A stretch of DNA of 64,000 nt from Candidatus Pantoea haifensis (GTDB lineage: Bacteria; Pseudomonadota; Gammaproteobacteria; Enterobacterales; Enterobacteriaceae): the NCBI GenBank assembly GCA_018842655.1, contig JAGTWN010000008.1, positions 87,122 through 151,121 of the forward strand, given 5' to 3'. Made by a program: the position numbers and the translations under genes. The notes under the pieces were generated by a model, which saw only the letters and a list, made by a program, of their open reading frames with translations, made no database searches and was not told the DNA's origin. Shown here one piece after another: positions 50,146 to 59,223 of the stretch (positions are counted from its first letter, which is position 1; each line of letters opens with the position of its first letter).

Positions 50146-51354
50146 ATGAACGACACCGTTTTACATATAAGCCCGGTGCCTGCACGCATCTGGGTAGCAG
50201 TAACAGCACTCGGGATCAGTGCATTTTCGATTGTGACCAGCGAGCTTGCGCCGGTTGGCATGCTCAGCACGTTAGCAAAGGATCTGAATCAGACTGAATC
50301 GGGTGCAGGTCTTGTCGTGACCGCATACGGCTGGGTTGGCGCTCTGGCAGCGCTTCTGTCCGGATTGATACCAGCGAGGATTTCACGTAAGTCTTTATTA
50401 GTTACTCTTATGCTGGTCCTTGCTCTGTCCGGTATAGCGGCGACACAGTCTCACTCGATGACTGCATTTATGAGTGCGCGTATGGCAGGAGCTTTGGCAC
50501 ATGGTGCTTTCTGGGCTTTGATTGGGGCAGTGGCTTCACAACTTGTTCCGGCTGAAAAACTTGGGCTGGCCACATCAGTCATTTTTGGTGGCGTTTCGGC
50601 TGCCAGCGTTCTGGGTGTGCCGCTGTCCAGTTTTATTGCAGATATGGCAGGATGGCGCAGTGCGTTTACGGCGATTTCCCTGCTGTCACTTGCCACTGCC
50701 TGTGCTCTATTCTGGACACTCCCCAAACTGGCGGTGTCACAACCACTGAGGCTACGTGTTTACTGGGGGATATTCAAAAATCCGCTGCTCCTTTCCCTTT
50801 ATGGCGCCACTGCCTGCATTATTTCGGCTCATTTTGCGGCATTTACTTACCTGGAACCACTGCTGACGAAGGCTCAGGAAGTACCTACGGCTTCCATTTC
50901 TGGTCTGCTGCTGATGTCCGGACTCTCTGGCCTGGCAGGTAATATTATTGCCGGGAAGCTGATCGACCGTCATATCAAAGGGCTGATTTTCACTTCACTG
51001 CTCCTGAGTGCGGGTGCGCTCGGCATGCTTGGTATGAGGAGCGCCGCACCACTTCCTTTCTGGTTCACAGGCATACTGCTCGCAGTTTGGAACGCGGGTA
51101 TGGCCATTGTATTTGTTGGGTTGCAAACATGGCTGCTTCGTAGCGCCGGCGATGCCGTACAACCGGCTTCAGCCATTTACGTTGCAATTTTTAACGCAGC
51201 GATCGGCACCGGTGCGCTTGCCGGAGGCCAGGCGTTAGCCGTAACAGGTCTTCAGGGCATGGCCTTACTTGCTGCGGGCGTCATTGTATGCAGCATAACT
51301 CTTGTCGCAATGCTGAAAAGCCCCACGAATAAGCTCAAGCCTGTAGGGTCGTGA
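50146..51354 (+). CDS. MFS efflux transporter (DHA1/AraJ-SotB type)
   Basis: 402 residues from ATG 50146. Twelve helices; VTALGISAFSIVTSELAPVG at the first helix, VVTAYGWVGALAALLSGLIP, the family signature SARMAGALAHGAFWALIGAV, and LGLATSVIFGGVSAASVLGV. It resembles arabinose/sugar and drug efflux proteins of the AraJ group. An upstream in-frame ATG at 50071 overlaps the reductase and lacks a ribosome site. Co-directional with the aldo/keto reductase. Confidence 0.87.
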   Translation: MNDTVLHISPVPARIWVAVTALGISAFSIVTSELAPVGMLSTLAKDLNQTESGAGLVVTAYGWVGALAALLSGLIPARISRKSLLVTLMLVLALSGIAATQSHSMTAFMSARMAGALAHGAFWALIGAVASQLVPAEKLGLATSVIFGGVSAASVLGVPLSSFIADMAGWRSAFTAISLLSLATACALFWTLPKLAVSQPLRLRVYWGIFKNPLLLSLYGATACIISAHFAAFTYLEPLLTKAQEVPTASISGLLLMSGLSGLAGNIIAGKLIDRHIKGLIFTSLLLSAGALGMLGMRSAAPLPFWFTGILLAVWNAGMAIVFVGLQTWLLRSAGDAVQPASAIYVAIFNAAIGTGALAGGQALAVTGLQGMALLAAGVIVCSITLVAMLKSPTNKLKPVGS

Positions 51355-51384
51355 CCGAATAAAAAAACGCATTAACCGACAGTA

Positions 51385-51427
51385 ATAAAATGGGGAACGT
51401 GTCGGAAGATACGACCCCTTATTTTAT
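51385..51427. terminator. AT/GC hairpin after the MFS gene
   Basis: ATAAAATGGGG at 51385-51395 pairs with CCCCTTATTTTAT at 51415-51427, allowing two bulged bases. A likely factor-independent terminator for the reductase/MFS transcript. Confidence 0.5.
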
Positions 51428-51548
51428 CAGGTTCGATTTTATCAGAAACAGAATACGCCCGGTTCGTTAAAGCGTATCTGTCCTCCGGACGAGGCCTGTT
51501 CTAAACCACAACTCCTGAAGAGTTCATTAAATCGCTTTCAAATCGCCA

Positions 51549-51575
51549 ACATCCGCTTTTCGCTCAAAGCGGACT
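51549..51575. repeat. Palindromic repeat, type A
   Basis: CATCCGCT, loop TTTCGCTCAA, AGCGGACTG, isolated from any type B copy. Confidence 0.65.
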
Positions 51576-51760
51576 GACATGCCTCAACAGCTTACCACTG
51601 CTTTTACCAGGCTGGACGACGTTGCCTGAACTCGTTTCGAGTAACGTCGTCAGCAGGCAAGCCGCGCAGCAGTACGACAGCAGAATTTAATGGTTACAAT
51701 ATACTAATGCGATTTAATAACAGGCGCAGGATTAGGCCGGCGAACCGGCCTGAGGCACTA

Positions 51761-52051
51761 TCAGATGGCGCAATAAACGCGCGCTTCACGTGGCGTGTAG
51801 ATACCAAACGTCACCACGCTCAGTAAGCCATTAACAAACGTCTGCTGCACTTCAACCCGACTAACTTTTTCCTGGCCGCCGCACACCTGCGCCGCATCAA
51901 TGCTCTTACGCTGACCGATACCTGAAACAAAGAACGGCTGGCTGGTGGTTTTCGTCGCCGCGCCAACTTGATTCTGTTTCATTACGAAAGTCTGCTGCGC
52001 ACAGCCGGTTAAACTCAGAGCCAACAACGCCGCAACACAAAGCTTGTTCAT
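51761..52051 (-). CDS. bor: Bor-family lipoprotein
   Basis: 96 residues. Lipoprotein signal LCVAALLALSLTGCAQQTF (lipobox LTGC), then FFVSGIGQRKSIDAAQVCGG, VEVQQTFVNGLLSVVTFGIY and TPREARVYC, matching lambda Bor along its length. Bor is an outer-membrane lipoprotein, linked in lambda lysogens to serum survival and made under low magnesium. It lies alone on the minus strand. In this setting it may be a phage-derived cargo gene or a resident homologue; no other phage gene is nearby. Confidence 0.9.
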   Translation of the reverse strand: MNKLCVAALLALSLTGCAQQTFVMKQNQVGAATKTTSQPFFVSGIGQRKSIDAAQVCGGQEKVSRVEVQQTFVNGLLSVVTFGIYTPREARVYCAI

Positions 52052-52205
52052 AAATATCCTTATCGCCTGAAATGAAAAAATAAATGCTGAGTGAAATCAT
52101 CACTCAGCCAGCAATCATGTTATCGACAACGAAAGCGGAAACATGAGAAAGATTTTTAAGTACGCCTGACGGATACGTTTTGCTGAATAGTACAGCATTA
52201 AAAAA

Positions 52206-52227
52206 ACCTGCACAGCAGGGGCTTTTT
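52206..52227. terminator. Short hairpin with A and T flanks
   Basis: CCTGC-ACA-GCAGG, preceded by A6 and followed by GGCTTTTT. It lies downstream of the minus-strand remnant at 52440-53013 and upstream of bor. Confidence 0.6.
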
Positions 52228-52370
52228 ATGTTTACCGCAGCGTTTCCGCTTAGCGAGTCAAATCGTAGAAAAACTTTTTGACGCCATCGAGAAAGCTTTT
52301 TGAATGCGGACTGTTCTTCTCACCCGCCGCACCACCAAAGCTCTATTCCAGCTCACGCAGCAGCAACTTA

Positions 52371-52433
52371 TGCTTCTCGCTCATAGCGGACCCTGGCCTG
52401 CCGTTAGTCCGCTTTGTGCCAGAAGCGGTCTTA
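52371..52433. repeat. Palindromic repeat pair (type A + type B)
   Basis: The right part of a type A unit (GCTTCTCGCTCATAGCGGAC) is followed by a type B unit at 52404-52433 (TTAGTCCGCT, loop TTGTGCCAGA, AGCGGTCTTA). It lies exactly at the 3' end of the remnant gene that follows on the minus strand. Confidence 0.7.
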
Positions 52434-52439
52434 GAGTAA

Positions 52440-53013
52440 AGGCCCTGGATATCCACGACTTCCGAAGATGGTGATCGTGCTGAATCATATTCTGAGGGAA
52501 TACCATTGACGAACTGAGGTGCTTTACAGTCAGCAGCATTTCCGGTGCTGCAGCCCGTTATTTCACCGGTATTGTAGGTGTAACCGGTCATCTGGAATAT
52601 CCGGAAACCGGCAGGTTCGAAGCCCAAATAGCTCAGCGGAACAAAGGTTCCAGGGAAATAGTTGGTCTGAGTTGCACCATTGGTATATTCGTTTTCACCA
52701 AAGTTAACGTTGCCCACCGGAAAGAGCCATGATCCGCCCACGCGCCTTTCGCTGGTATCGCTGTTGACACGTGCGTTAAGTTTTTTATCTGATCCAGTGC
52801 GACCAAGCCGGAGAAAGAAAGATTGCGGTCGTCCATGTCATAAGTGTCTGACCACGAAACGCCTGCCTTGGTCGTCACCTTTATCGGATCAGCATCAAGC
52901 TTGTCATTAATTTCAGTGCCAAAGGCCGCCTGACGGGATATCAGAAGCCTTACATACCTGATCCATGCATTCCCAACCTGTCGTAACATAGTCACTCTCC
53001 GGCCGGAGCGCAT
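52440..53013 (-). pseudogene. Unrecognised protein, 3'-truncated by the repeat pair
   Basis: Two frames join near 52785: KLDADPIKVTTKAGVSWSDT and YDMDDRNLSFSG continue as LNARVNSDTSERRVGGSWLF, PVGNVNFGENEYTNGATQTN, YFPGTFVPLSYLGFEPAGF and PSSEVVDIQGLYSK. Coding quality then ends abruptly at the palindromic repeat, which supplies an artificial tail. The start is not clear and the N-terminus may be missing too. No family recognised; the style suggests a secreted or effector-like C-terminal region. Confidence 0.4.
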
Positions 53014-53089
53014 TCATCCGCGTGACAACATGTTTGCCCCCGGGTACTGGTGATTATTCTGGGCATTTGATCTGGCTCAGGGAGGTTTG

Positions 53090-53133
53090 ATAACGCTGCT
53101 GCGTTTTCACGGCTGACAACACAGCAGCGTTAT
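53090..53133. repeat. Perfect 12-bp inverted repeat
   Basis: ATAACGCTGCTG and CAGCAGCGTTAT are separated by 20 bases, between the remnant gene and the sulfatase/Bat operon end. Possibly a terminator or REP-like element. Confidence 0.45.
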
Positions 53134-53160
53134 TATAAGTGCTGTCAAGAAAGCGCGTCC

Positions 53161-53179
53161 GTAACTGTTCATCAGTTAC
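53161..53179 (-). terminator. Hairpin at the end of the sulfatase/Bat operon
   Basis: GTAACTG-TTCAT-CAGTTAC is a perfect 7-bp stem 3 bases after the stop of the small exported peptide gene. The T tail is weak (CTTTCTT). Confidence 0.5.
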
Positions 53180-53181
53180 AG

Positions 53182-53310
53182 TTATGGGTGTCTGGCATTT
53201 GTGTCGCAGGTCATGAGTAATCTTTTGCTGCCATTTTTAAACGCTGCATTAGCCAGTGAGGTCGTTTGTGGCAGCAGTAGCGCCAATACGATCGGTATCA
53301 GCTGTTTCAT
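53182..53310 (-). CDS. Small exported peptide, 42 residues
   Basis: MKQLIPIVLALLLPQTTSLA is a clear signal peptide, followed by NAAFKNGSKRLLMTCDTNAR and a stop. GGGAGGG lies 5 bases before ATG 53310. It follows the HAD gene stop by 50 bases on the same strand, so it is the last gene of the operon. It may be a genuine small periplasmic peptide or the stub of a longer exported protein. Not recognised. Confidence 0.4.
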   Translation of the reverse strand: MKQLIPIVLALLLPQTTSLANAAFKNGSKRLLMTCDTNARHP

Positions 53311-53360
53311 TTTGCCCTCCCCGCTTCTTTTGGCCCTATTGAGAAACCTGGATAAACCAT

Positions 53361-54377
53361 TCACTTAACGCTTTGCTCAGTGGTGCATTGCGCAGGGTCA
53401 AAAACCGTTTTCCACTCTTTCTTCATGTCGACGATAACCCAACCCTTTTGGGGAGCCAGTTTGAGCCCGCTGATAAGCTTTCCACTTGCAGGTGGATGCG
53501 CGTCGTAAGCATATTCCCGTGCTCCGTCGGTGTGATGAATCAGTAAACCAAAGGCCTTATAAGCGGGATTGGCTGAGGTGTACTGGAGCATCGGCACATC
53601 ACCATCGCTGTTACCAAAGGCGCCGACCGGGCGCCGTCCCATAAACAAATGAATGGCGACCGGCTTCATCGCTTCGTCATCGTAAAAGGCTCCGTTCATC
53701 GTTTTACGTAATTGCGTACCATTGTCTGTAAGAGAGAACTCGCTCAGCGAAAAGGAGCCGACAACCTGTTCGGGCGGAATGCCATACATTTTCTCGGCCA
53801 GTACGCGCATAAAATCGATGCCGCCTCCGGACACAATCCAGGTTTTGAAGCCGTTATCCCGCAGATAGCCCAGCAACTGACGCATCGGCTGATAGCCAAG
53901 CTGGTCATAACGGCAGCCGAAACGCGCATGCCTGTGACTATCGAGCCAGTTGCTGACGCGCTGGCTAAATTCTTCTGTATTCATGCCGCTGTGCGTGAGA
54001 GTCATCAACTGCATCAGCCCCTTTTTGCCGGCCTGCGCCACCCCGCTCATATCGTTGTTGATTACCGCCTGTACTAACCCATCGTGATTCCATTCCGGGT
54101 GTTCTGGCGCGAGGCGTTTGATTTCATCAATCACAAACTGCAACTGAAACGTCAGCGGCGCTTCCGGCCATAACGTGCCATCATTATCAAACACCACATA
54201 ACGCTGGCTGACAGGGATGAAATTTTTGCTGTTAGATGTTGTGGTGTCACTAACCCACGCCTCAATAGCCTGTTTCGAATGACCGTCATTCCAGGCACTG
54301 AGTAGATCGTCTGTTGCAAAAGCCGAACCGGGAAGAGCCGTAATCAGAAACGCCAGAAGATGTTTTAATTTCATCAT
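53361..54377 (-). CDS. HAD-family phosphatase, exported
   Basis: 338 residues with a signal peptide (LKHLLAFLITALPGSAFA). HAD motif I is FDNDGTLWPE (Asp nucleophile and Asp+2); motif II is WIVSGGGIDFMRVL; motif IV is GNSDGDVPML. It is a periplasmic phosphomonoesterase of the phosphoserine-phosphatase-like group. Its ATG overlaps the repaired BatD stop in ATGA, showing translational coupling to the Bat genes. Substrate unknown. Confidence 0.8.
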   Translation of the reverse strand: MMKLKHLLAFLITALPGSAFATDDLLSAWNDGHSKQAIEAWVSDTTTSNSKNFIPVSQRYVVFDNDGTLWPEAPLTFQLQFVIDEIKRLAPEHPEWNHDGLVQAVINNDMSGVAQAGKKGLMQLMTLTHSGMNTEEFSQRVSNWLDSHRHARFGCRYDQLGYQPMRQLLGYLRDNGFKTWIVSGGGIDFMRVLAEKMYGIPPEQVVGSFSLSEFSLTDNGTQLRKTMNGAFYDDEAMKPVAIHLFMGRRPVGAFGNSDGDVPMLQYTSANPAYKAFGLLIHHTDGAREYAYDAHPPASGKLISGLKLAPQKGWVIVDMKKEWKTVFDPAQCTTEQSVK

Positions 54378-55389
54378 TTTTTCCTTTTGGGCGGAATAAG
54401 ATCGGGTAGCGGGATGATCCGCCAGTATTCACGCGTGCGCTGTACCAGCCTTTTCATGCTCAGGCTAAGGGGTGCCGGAAAAAGAAGCCCAGAAGTAGCA
54501 GCGCCAGCACGATCGTCGTTCCCATCAGCAACGGCCTCCAGTCGGTCCGGGCGCGTGCTCTCAGCACCTGCTCACTGCCAGCCGGACGCGCTGCGGAAAT
54601 GGTGTAATGTGCACCGGGTAATTCGGCCAGTTGCCACTGATGCTGACGTGTATCCCACCAACGTAAACGCAACGGTGGAATCACCAGTTCGCCGGACTGA
54701 GAAGGCAGATAACGCAGCCGCTCTTCACGCTGAGCGCCGACGATCTCATCCCGCCCTTGCGTCAGGTTGCTGTTTACCGGCGGCAAGCGTTGCGCACTGG
54801 AACCGGGAATGGCATACAGCAGTTGCGGAATTTGCACGGCAATGACATCGGTGGCGCGCAATGTCACGACGCGCTCAATGACGTCACCGACATGTAACTG
54901 CTTATCTTCAGTTGCGCGGTAAAGTTGCCATTGCTGCGAGAGTTCAAGACTGCTGGCCGGTAAGAAACGATCCGGCTGACGCACATCCGCGGGCCAGCTG
55001 ACCGATTTCTGCAGCACTGGCAGTGACACCGTTTTTGGCGGCTGATTCGCGGAACGCATCACCACATCTGTAGCAGGAAAACGCAGTTCGCCCTGATCCC
55101 ACGCCATCACCTGACGCGCCATGCGGATACCGCTCCAGCTGATACCGTTGCTATTACGTGTAACCAGCTGGTTGGGCAGCGGCGTGTTAAGCAGGTTACC
55201 GTTTTCAATCACCATTTCCGGCCATTGCGGCGGTGGATTGAACCAGCTGTCCGTCCAGAAGGTCACAGCAATCGTTACTGGCTGTCCCGGCACCAGTTGT
55301 TCGGGCGCAACCAGCTCACGCGTCATGGCCATTTCTGCCCGCACCGGCAGGCTAAGCACTAACAGCAGACAACCGAGAAGTCGCTTCAT
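54374..55389 (-). CDS. batD: BatD-like protein (oxygen tolerance family)
   Basis: About 338 residues. Signal peptide (LLGCLLLVLSLPVRA), then repeated beta-sandwich domains (LVPGQPVTIAVTFWTDSWFN, HVGDVIERVVTLRATDVIAV), one C-terminal helix (LLMGTTIVLALLLLGFFF) and a cytoplasmic tail. The uninterrupted frame stops right after the helix; one base added to the G4 run at 54469-54472 (plus strand) restores SLSMKRLVQRTREYWRIIPL and a stop that overlaps the HAD start by 4 bases. BatD is the periplasmic partner of the BatA/BatB von Willebrand proteins. Confidence 0.8.
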
Positions 55390-56911
55390 GGTGCCTCCGC
55401 TGGCGCTGAGCGGTAGAAATTTTCCAGCAAACCGCCGGGTGAAAGGGTGAGATTGCTGTACCACTGTTCAGCCGAGGGTACCGCGCCCGCGACGGGCTTC
55501 ATATCCAGCTGGTTCACGCCCTGATCGGGTTTCAGGTCATGCTTAATGGCGTCAGGATCTTCATCTTTCTGCTTATGCTGATCGGCCTGACGGTCGCGTT
55601 CTTTTTGTCGTAGCTGCATGATGATATGTGCAATCTTTGCCCTGTTTTGCTGCGCCATTGCCCATTCAGGTCGTAAACTCAGCGCCTGATCGTAGCTGTT
55701 CAGCGCCTGCTGCCAGGATTTCTGTTGTGCATAGCAGTTGCCAATCCACAACAGGCTTTCCGGGGTAGCCGGAACCTGACGAAAAGCACCCAGCGCCGAG
55801 ACGTAATCCTGCGCGTAATAAAAGGCGATACCCCGCCGCAATGGATCCTGAAAATGTTGAGCAGCGGCCTCATAGTGCCCCTGATTAAAGGCAAATTGTC
55901 CCTGCACATCGGGGCGTATCCAGGCGTCCAGAAGTGCTGCTGAACTGCCGGGAGACCAGATAAGTAAAGGCAGCATCACGACAGCAAGGCAGAGCAGTCG
56001 CTGTCGCCAGAGCAGCAAAAGCATCAGCACAGGGATAACCAACAGATAGCCGCTGTTCTTCCACTGCAGATCCTGTCGGCTGTTCTGCTGCGCCGTCACG
56101 CTCTGCTGGATATGACCGCTGACCGCGCGCAGGTCTTCATCTTCGGCAGAAACCAGCGTGACCGGAATTCCGCCCTCACGAATTTGCTCGAAACGCGCGA
56201 CATTAAGACGGGTATCAATGCCCTGCGCCGCCTGCGCTTCCGGCAATCTGCCGCCGTTTGCCGTGCCCGCCACCCAGATCTGCAGCGGCAGATTTTGCTG
56301 CCGTAGCCAGTCAACATCCTGCTGCGCCACATTATCAGTGACCAGTATCAACGCACGTGAGGCTTCAGGCGAAGAGGGGAAATTTTTCAGTGCCAGTCCA
56401 ATTGCCTGCCGCAGTCCGGAACCCTCTCCCTGCGGTACCAGGGTCGGCTGCTGGGCCGTCAGGAACAGACTATAAAAATCGGCATCGCTGGTCAGCGGCG
56501 TAGTAAGCCAGGCATTCGCGCTGTAAACCACTAAACCAAAGTGGCTGCCGGACATTTGCGCCATCAGCGCGGCGATTTTCTGCTGCATGCGCTGATGGCG
56601 GTCAGGCGGGACATCCTGCGCCAGCATGCTAAGATCCTGCTGCATTATCACCATCACATTGTTTTCAGGTGTGAAGGCGGCGGGCAAGTCGCGCTGCCAG
56701 CTCGGACCGGCTAAAGCCAATACACCCAGACAAAAGAGCCACGGCAGTACCTGTCGCGCCCGCACGCGCTGTCCTTTAATCAACGCGTCCGCAAAAGGCT
56801 TGTCCATGACACGATGCCAGGCACTTCCTGAGCCCTGAGCCAAAAATAGAGCAGCGGACAGAGCAGCAAACCCAGTAATCGCCAGGGATAGAGGAAGTGG
56901 AAATCGCTCAT
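55386..56911 (-). CDS. BatB/BatC-type protein: VWA domain fused to TPR
   Basis: About 508 residues after one base is added to the A5 run at 56842-56846 (plus strand), giving an N-terminal helix FHFLYPWRLLGLLLCPLLYF. A von Willebrand A domain follows, but the MIDAS position reads QQDLSMLAQDVPPDR where DxSxS is usual, so the metal site looks degenerate. Two helices (SGYLLVIPVLMLLLLWRQRL) precede a TPR segment (QFAFNQGHYEAAAQHFQDPL, WQQALNSYDQALSLRPEW) and a charged Lys/Asp/Gln tail. The start overlaps BatA in ATGA; the stop overlaps the batD start by 4 bases. Confidence 0.82.
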
Positions 56912-57883
56912 GCGTGTCGTCTCATCATTGTGTTGCTGATGGCAAACAGCAGTAACAGCAGTAGCGCAAGAGCTAACGGCCAGACAAACAGCGGACGATG
57001 CCAGGACAAACCCAGCGTTTTAACCTGTTCCGGCGTCTGCGCATCAATTTGCTGCCAGACTTGCGCCAGCGCATCGCGGTTGGCAGCGGCGCGCCAGGCG
57101 TTACCGCCGGTGATACTGGCAATGTTATCCAGCAGCGCCGTATCGACTTTATCCTCGCTGCTGCTGTTTACATCGCCAAAGGCAATGGTGTGCACCATAA
57201 CATGATGCGCAGCGGCGAGCTGGGCGGCGAGCGTGGGTTGCAGTTGTGAGGCGGTGTCATTGCCATCTGTCAGCAGAATCGCCATTTTTGACGCATCGGC
57301 TTCGAGGCTGTGATCCAGCAGTTTCACCGCCACGCCCAGCGCATCCCCTACCGCAGTTTGCTGACCAATCATGCCCGGAGCGAGCTGGTTGATGCGCGAT
57401 TGCAGCGCCTGTTTATCCTCGCTGATCGGCGCAAAAGGCCATGCCTGGCTGGCAAAAATGACGAGACCAATGCGATCATTTTTACGCTGGCTGATAAAGG
57501 TGCGCACTGTTTGCTGTACCGCCTGTAAACGCGTCTGACCCTTCTGGCCGTCGTTTTTCTCCATCGAGCCGGAAACATCCAGAATCAGCACAATATTGCG
57601 CATGGGTTTTATCACCGTTTTCGGCGGCATCAGATATTCTGGCCGGGCCAGCGCAGCAACCATTAAGATCCATACTGCCCAGAACAGCAGCCGATGGCGC
57701 CAGCTGGCTTGCGGTGCTGGCGCCGAGAGTTGCAGGGCGTCAGCCAGTTCAGGCAAAAAAGGCACCCGAACCTGTTCACTTACCGGCTGCTTTGCAGGGA
57801 GCAGATAGTGAGTAACCAGCGGTAAAAAGCAGCACGCCCGCCCACGGCCAGGCGAAATCTATCCGCGAGAAAAACTCAGACAT
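56908..57883 (-). CDS. batA: BatA-like von Willebrand factor A protein
   Basis: About 324 residues from ATG 57883 (SEFFSRIDFAWPWAGVLL). An indel in the A5 run at 57824-57828 (plus strand) separates this from VTHYLLPAKQPVSEQVRVPF; here the repair needs one base fewer or two more. The VWA domain has an intact MIDAS (LILDVSGSMEKN; TDGNDTAS later) and membrane helices at both ends (LLFWAVWILMVAALARP, PLFVWPLALALLLLLLFAIS). It acts with MoxR and BatB/D as an inner-membrane chaperone-like complex in this family. Confidence 0.84.
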
Positions 57884-58319
57884 ACGGCAGTGACTCCAGC
57901 CAGTGGCGTAACTGCTGCGCAATACGCCGGTTGATGCCGGGTTCAAGTTGATTGTCAGGCTGACAATAGCGACGGCACAACAGCGCGCGCAGCTCCTCGT
58001 CCAGCGATGTCTGCGCCAGAAGTTGTTCCGGCGCTTGCCACTGGCTGACCCGGGCGCGCGGGTGTTGTACCAGAAGCACCCGCTTAACCCATGCTACCCA
58101 GCCATCCACATGCTGTTGGGAAAGTTGCTTGCGCGCTTCGCGCCGCCAGCGATTGCGGCGAAAGCGCGCAAGCAATATCAGCAGGGCAATAATCATTGCC
58201 AGCATCAGCATCAAGCCGAGCACCGTCCAGCCTGGCGGTAGCGGGAACCATGAGGCGTCAGGTGGCAAAGCAGGATGCGCCAGTTCCGGCGTGCTAAAAC
58301 CTTTTGCCAGCATGCGCAT
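57876..58319 (-). CDS. DUF4381 membrane protein
   Basis: About 147 residues from ATG 58319 (the longer frame to 58352 has no ribosome site). A short N-terminal LPPDASWFPLPPGWTVLGLM motif leads into one helix (LMLMLAMIIALLILLARF), then a basic cytoplasmic domain ending LRHWLESLPYV. This is the small protein that accompanies DUF58 and VWA genes in MoxR operons. It overlaps the DUF58 gene by 26 bases and BatA by 8. Confidence 0.78.
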   Translation of the reverse strand: MRMLAKGFSTPELAHPALPPDASWFPLPPGWTVLGLMLMLAMIIALLILLARFRRNRWRREARKQLSQQHVDGWVAWVKRVLLVQHPRARVSQWQAPEQLLAQTSLDEELRALLCRRYCQPDNQLEPGINRRIAQQLRHWLESLPYV

Positions 58320-59223
58320 CCTCCTGCTGTAGCTGCGGCAGAATCGCCTCACCGGTCACGATGGTTTTTACTCTGATCCCGGTGCGCTGTAACCGGCGCT
58401 GCTGCTGCGACAGACGCTCGGTTACGCTTTGCTGAATGCGATCGCTGAGGTGCGATGTGAGATTAAGTGCGGTGCTTACGTCATGGTAATAAGCCGCCAG
58501 TTGGCCGTGCGGCGGCAGGCGGCGATGAAGATCATCAAGCGTGACATAAGCGGTAATTTCGCAGCGGCGGCGCAGGTGAGCCAGCACCGCATCGCAGCGA
58601 GTATCCAGATCGTGAAAATCACTGATAATCCCCAGCCAGCTACCGGAGGGCAGCAGCCGGACGATGCGTTGCAGCGCATCTGACAGGGAGATGTTTTGTC
58701 GATGGTTTTGCGCATAATGCGCGGGAAGCTGAGCATTCATACGCTGAACGTCAGTGATAATCGGCATCAGGTTGCGTTTCGGCGCACGGCAGGGATGCAG
58801 AGCCAGTTCATCATCGCCCAATATCCCGCAGCCCAGCCGATCACCGTCATGCCAGCTTCGCCATGCCAGCAATCCGGCAATGTTCCCAGCGGCTACCGAT
58901 TTCATCTGCAGCCGGGTACCGAAGTACATGTCCAGTCTCTGATCCACAAGGATGAATACCGGGCGTTCGCGCTCCTCATTGTAGAGGCGGATCCATGGCG
59001 AGCGAAGGCGGGCTGTAGCTTTCCAGTCGATCAGCCTGACGTCATCACCCGGCTGATAGCGGCGTAGGCTATCGAAATTCAGTCCACGTCCCTGCTGGCG
59101 CGATACACGCTCACCGGTTAACGCACCGGGTGGGATTTGCCCCGGCGGATTATCGAGTCGCTGAGCATCACCAGCCAGCGCCATCAGGTCAGCCAGTTCA
59201 AGTGTCAGCGGCTGCGGCATCAC
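58294..59223 (-). CDS. DUF58 protein
   Basis: 309 residues, intact. Carries the DUF58 signature RRYQPGDDVRLIDWKATARL, preceded by GERVSRQQGRGLNFDSL, and a VWA-like C-terminal fold (ERPVFILVDQRLDMYFGT, GIISDFHDLDTRCDAVLAHL). No helices, so cytoplasmic. Always found after moxR; it starts 4 bases inside the MoxR stop region. Confidence 0.85.
   Translation of the reverse strand: MMPQPLTLELADLMALAGDAQRLDNPPGQIPPGALTGERVSRQQGRGLNFDSLRRYQPGDDVRLIDWKATARLRSPWIRLYNEERERPVFILVDQRLDMYFGTRLQMKSVAAGNIAGLLAWRSWHDGDRLGCGILGDDELALHPCRAPKRNLMPIITDVQRMNAQLPAHYAQNHRQNISLSDALQRIVRLLPSGSWLGIISDFHDLDTRCDAVLAHLRRRCEITAYVTLDDLHRRLPPHGQLAAYYHDVSTALNLTSHLSDRIQQSVTERLSQQQRRLQRTGIRVKTIVTGEAILPQLQQEDAHAGKRF

Larger units (their letters stand above)
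51355..51760. other. intergenic region with hairpin and repeat
   Basis: Contains the hairpin at 51385-51427 and a type A repeat at 51549-51575; no gene supported. Confidence 0.45.

Noticed and set aside
51761-52051. Prophage inferred from the Bor lipoprotein
   Set aside because: No integrase, lysis, capsid or tail gene lies on either side; one lipoprotein gene is insufficient.
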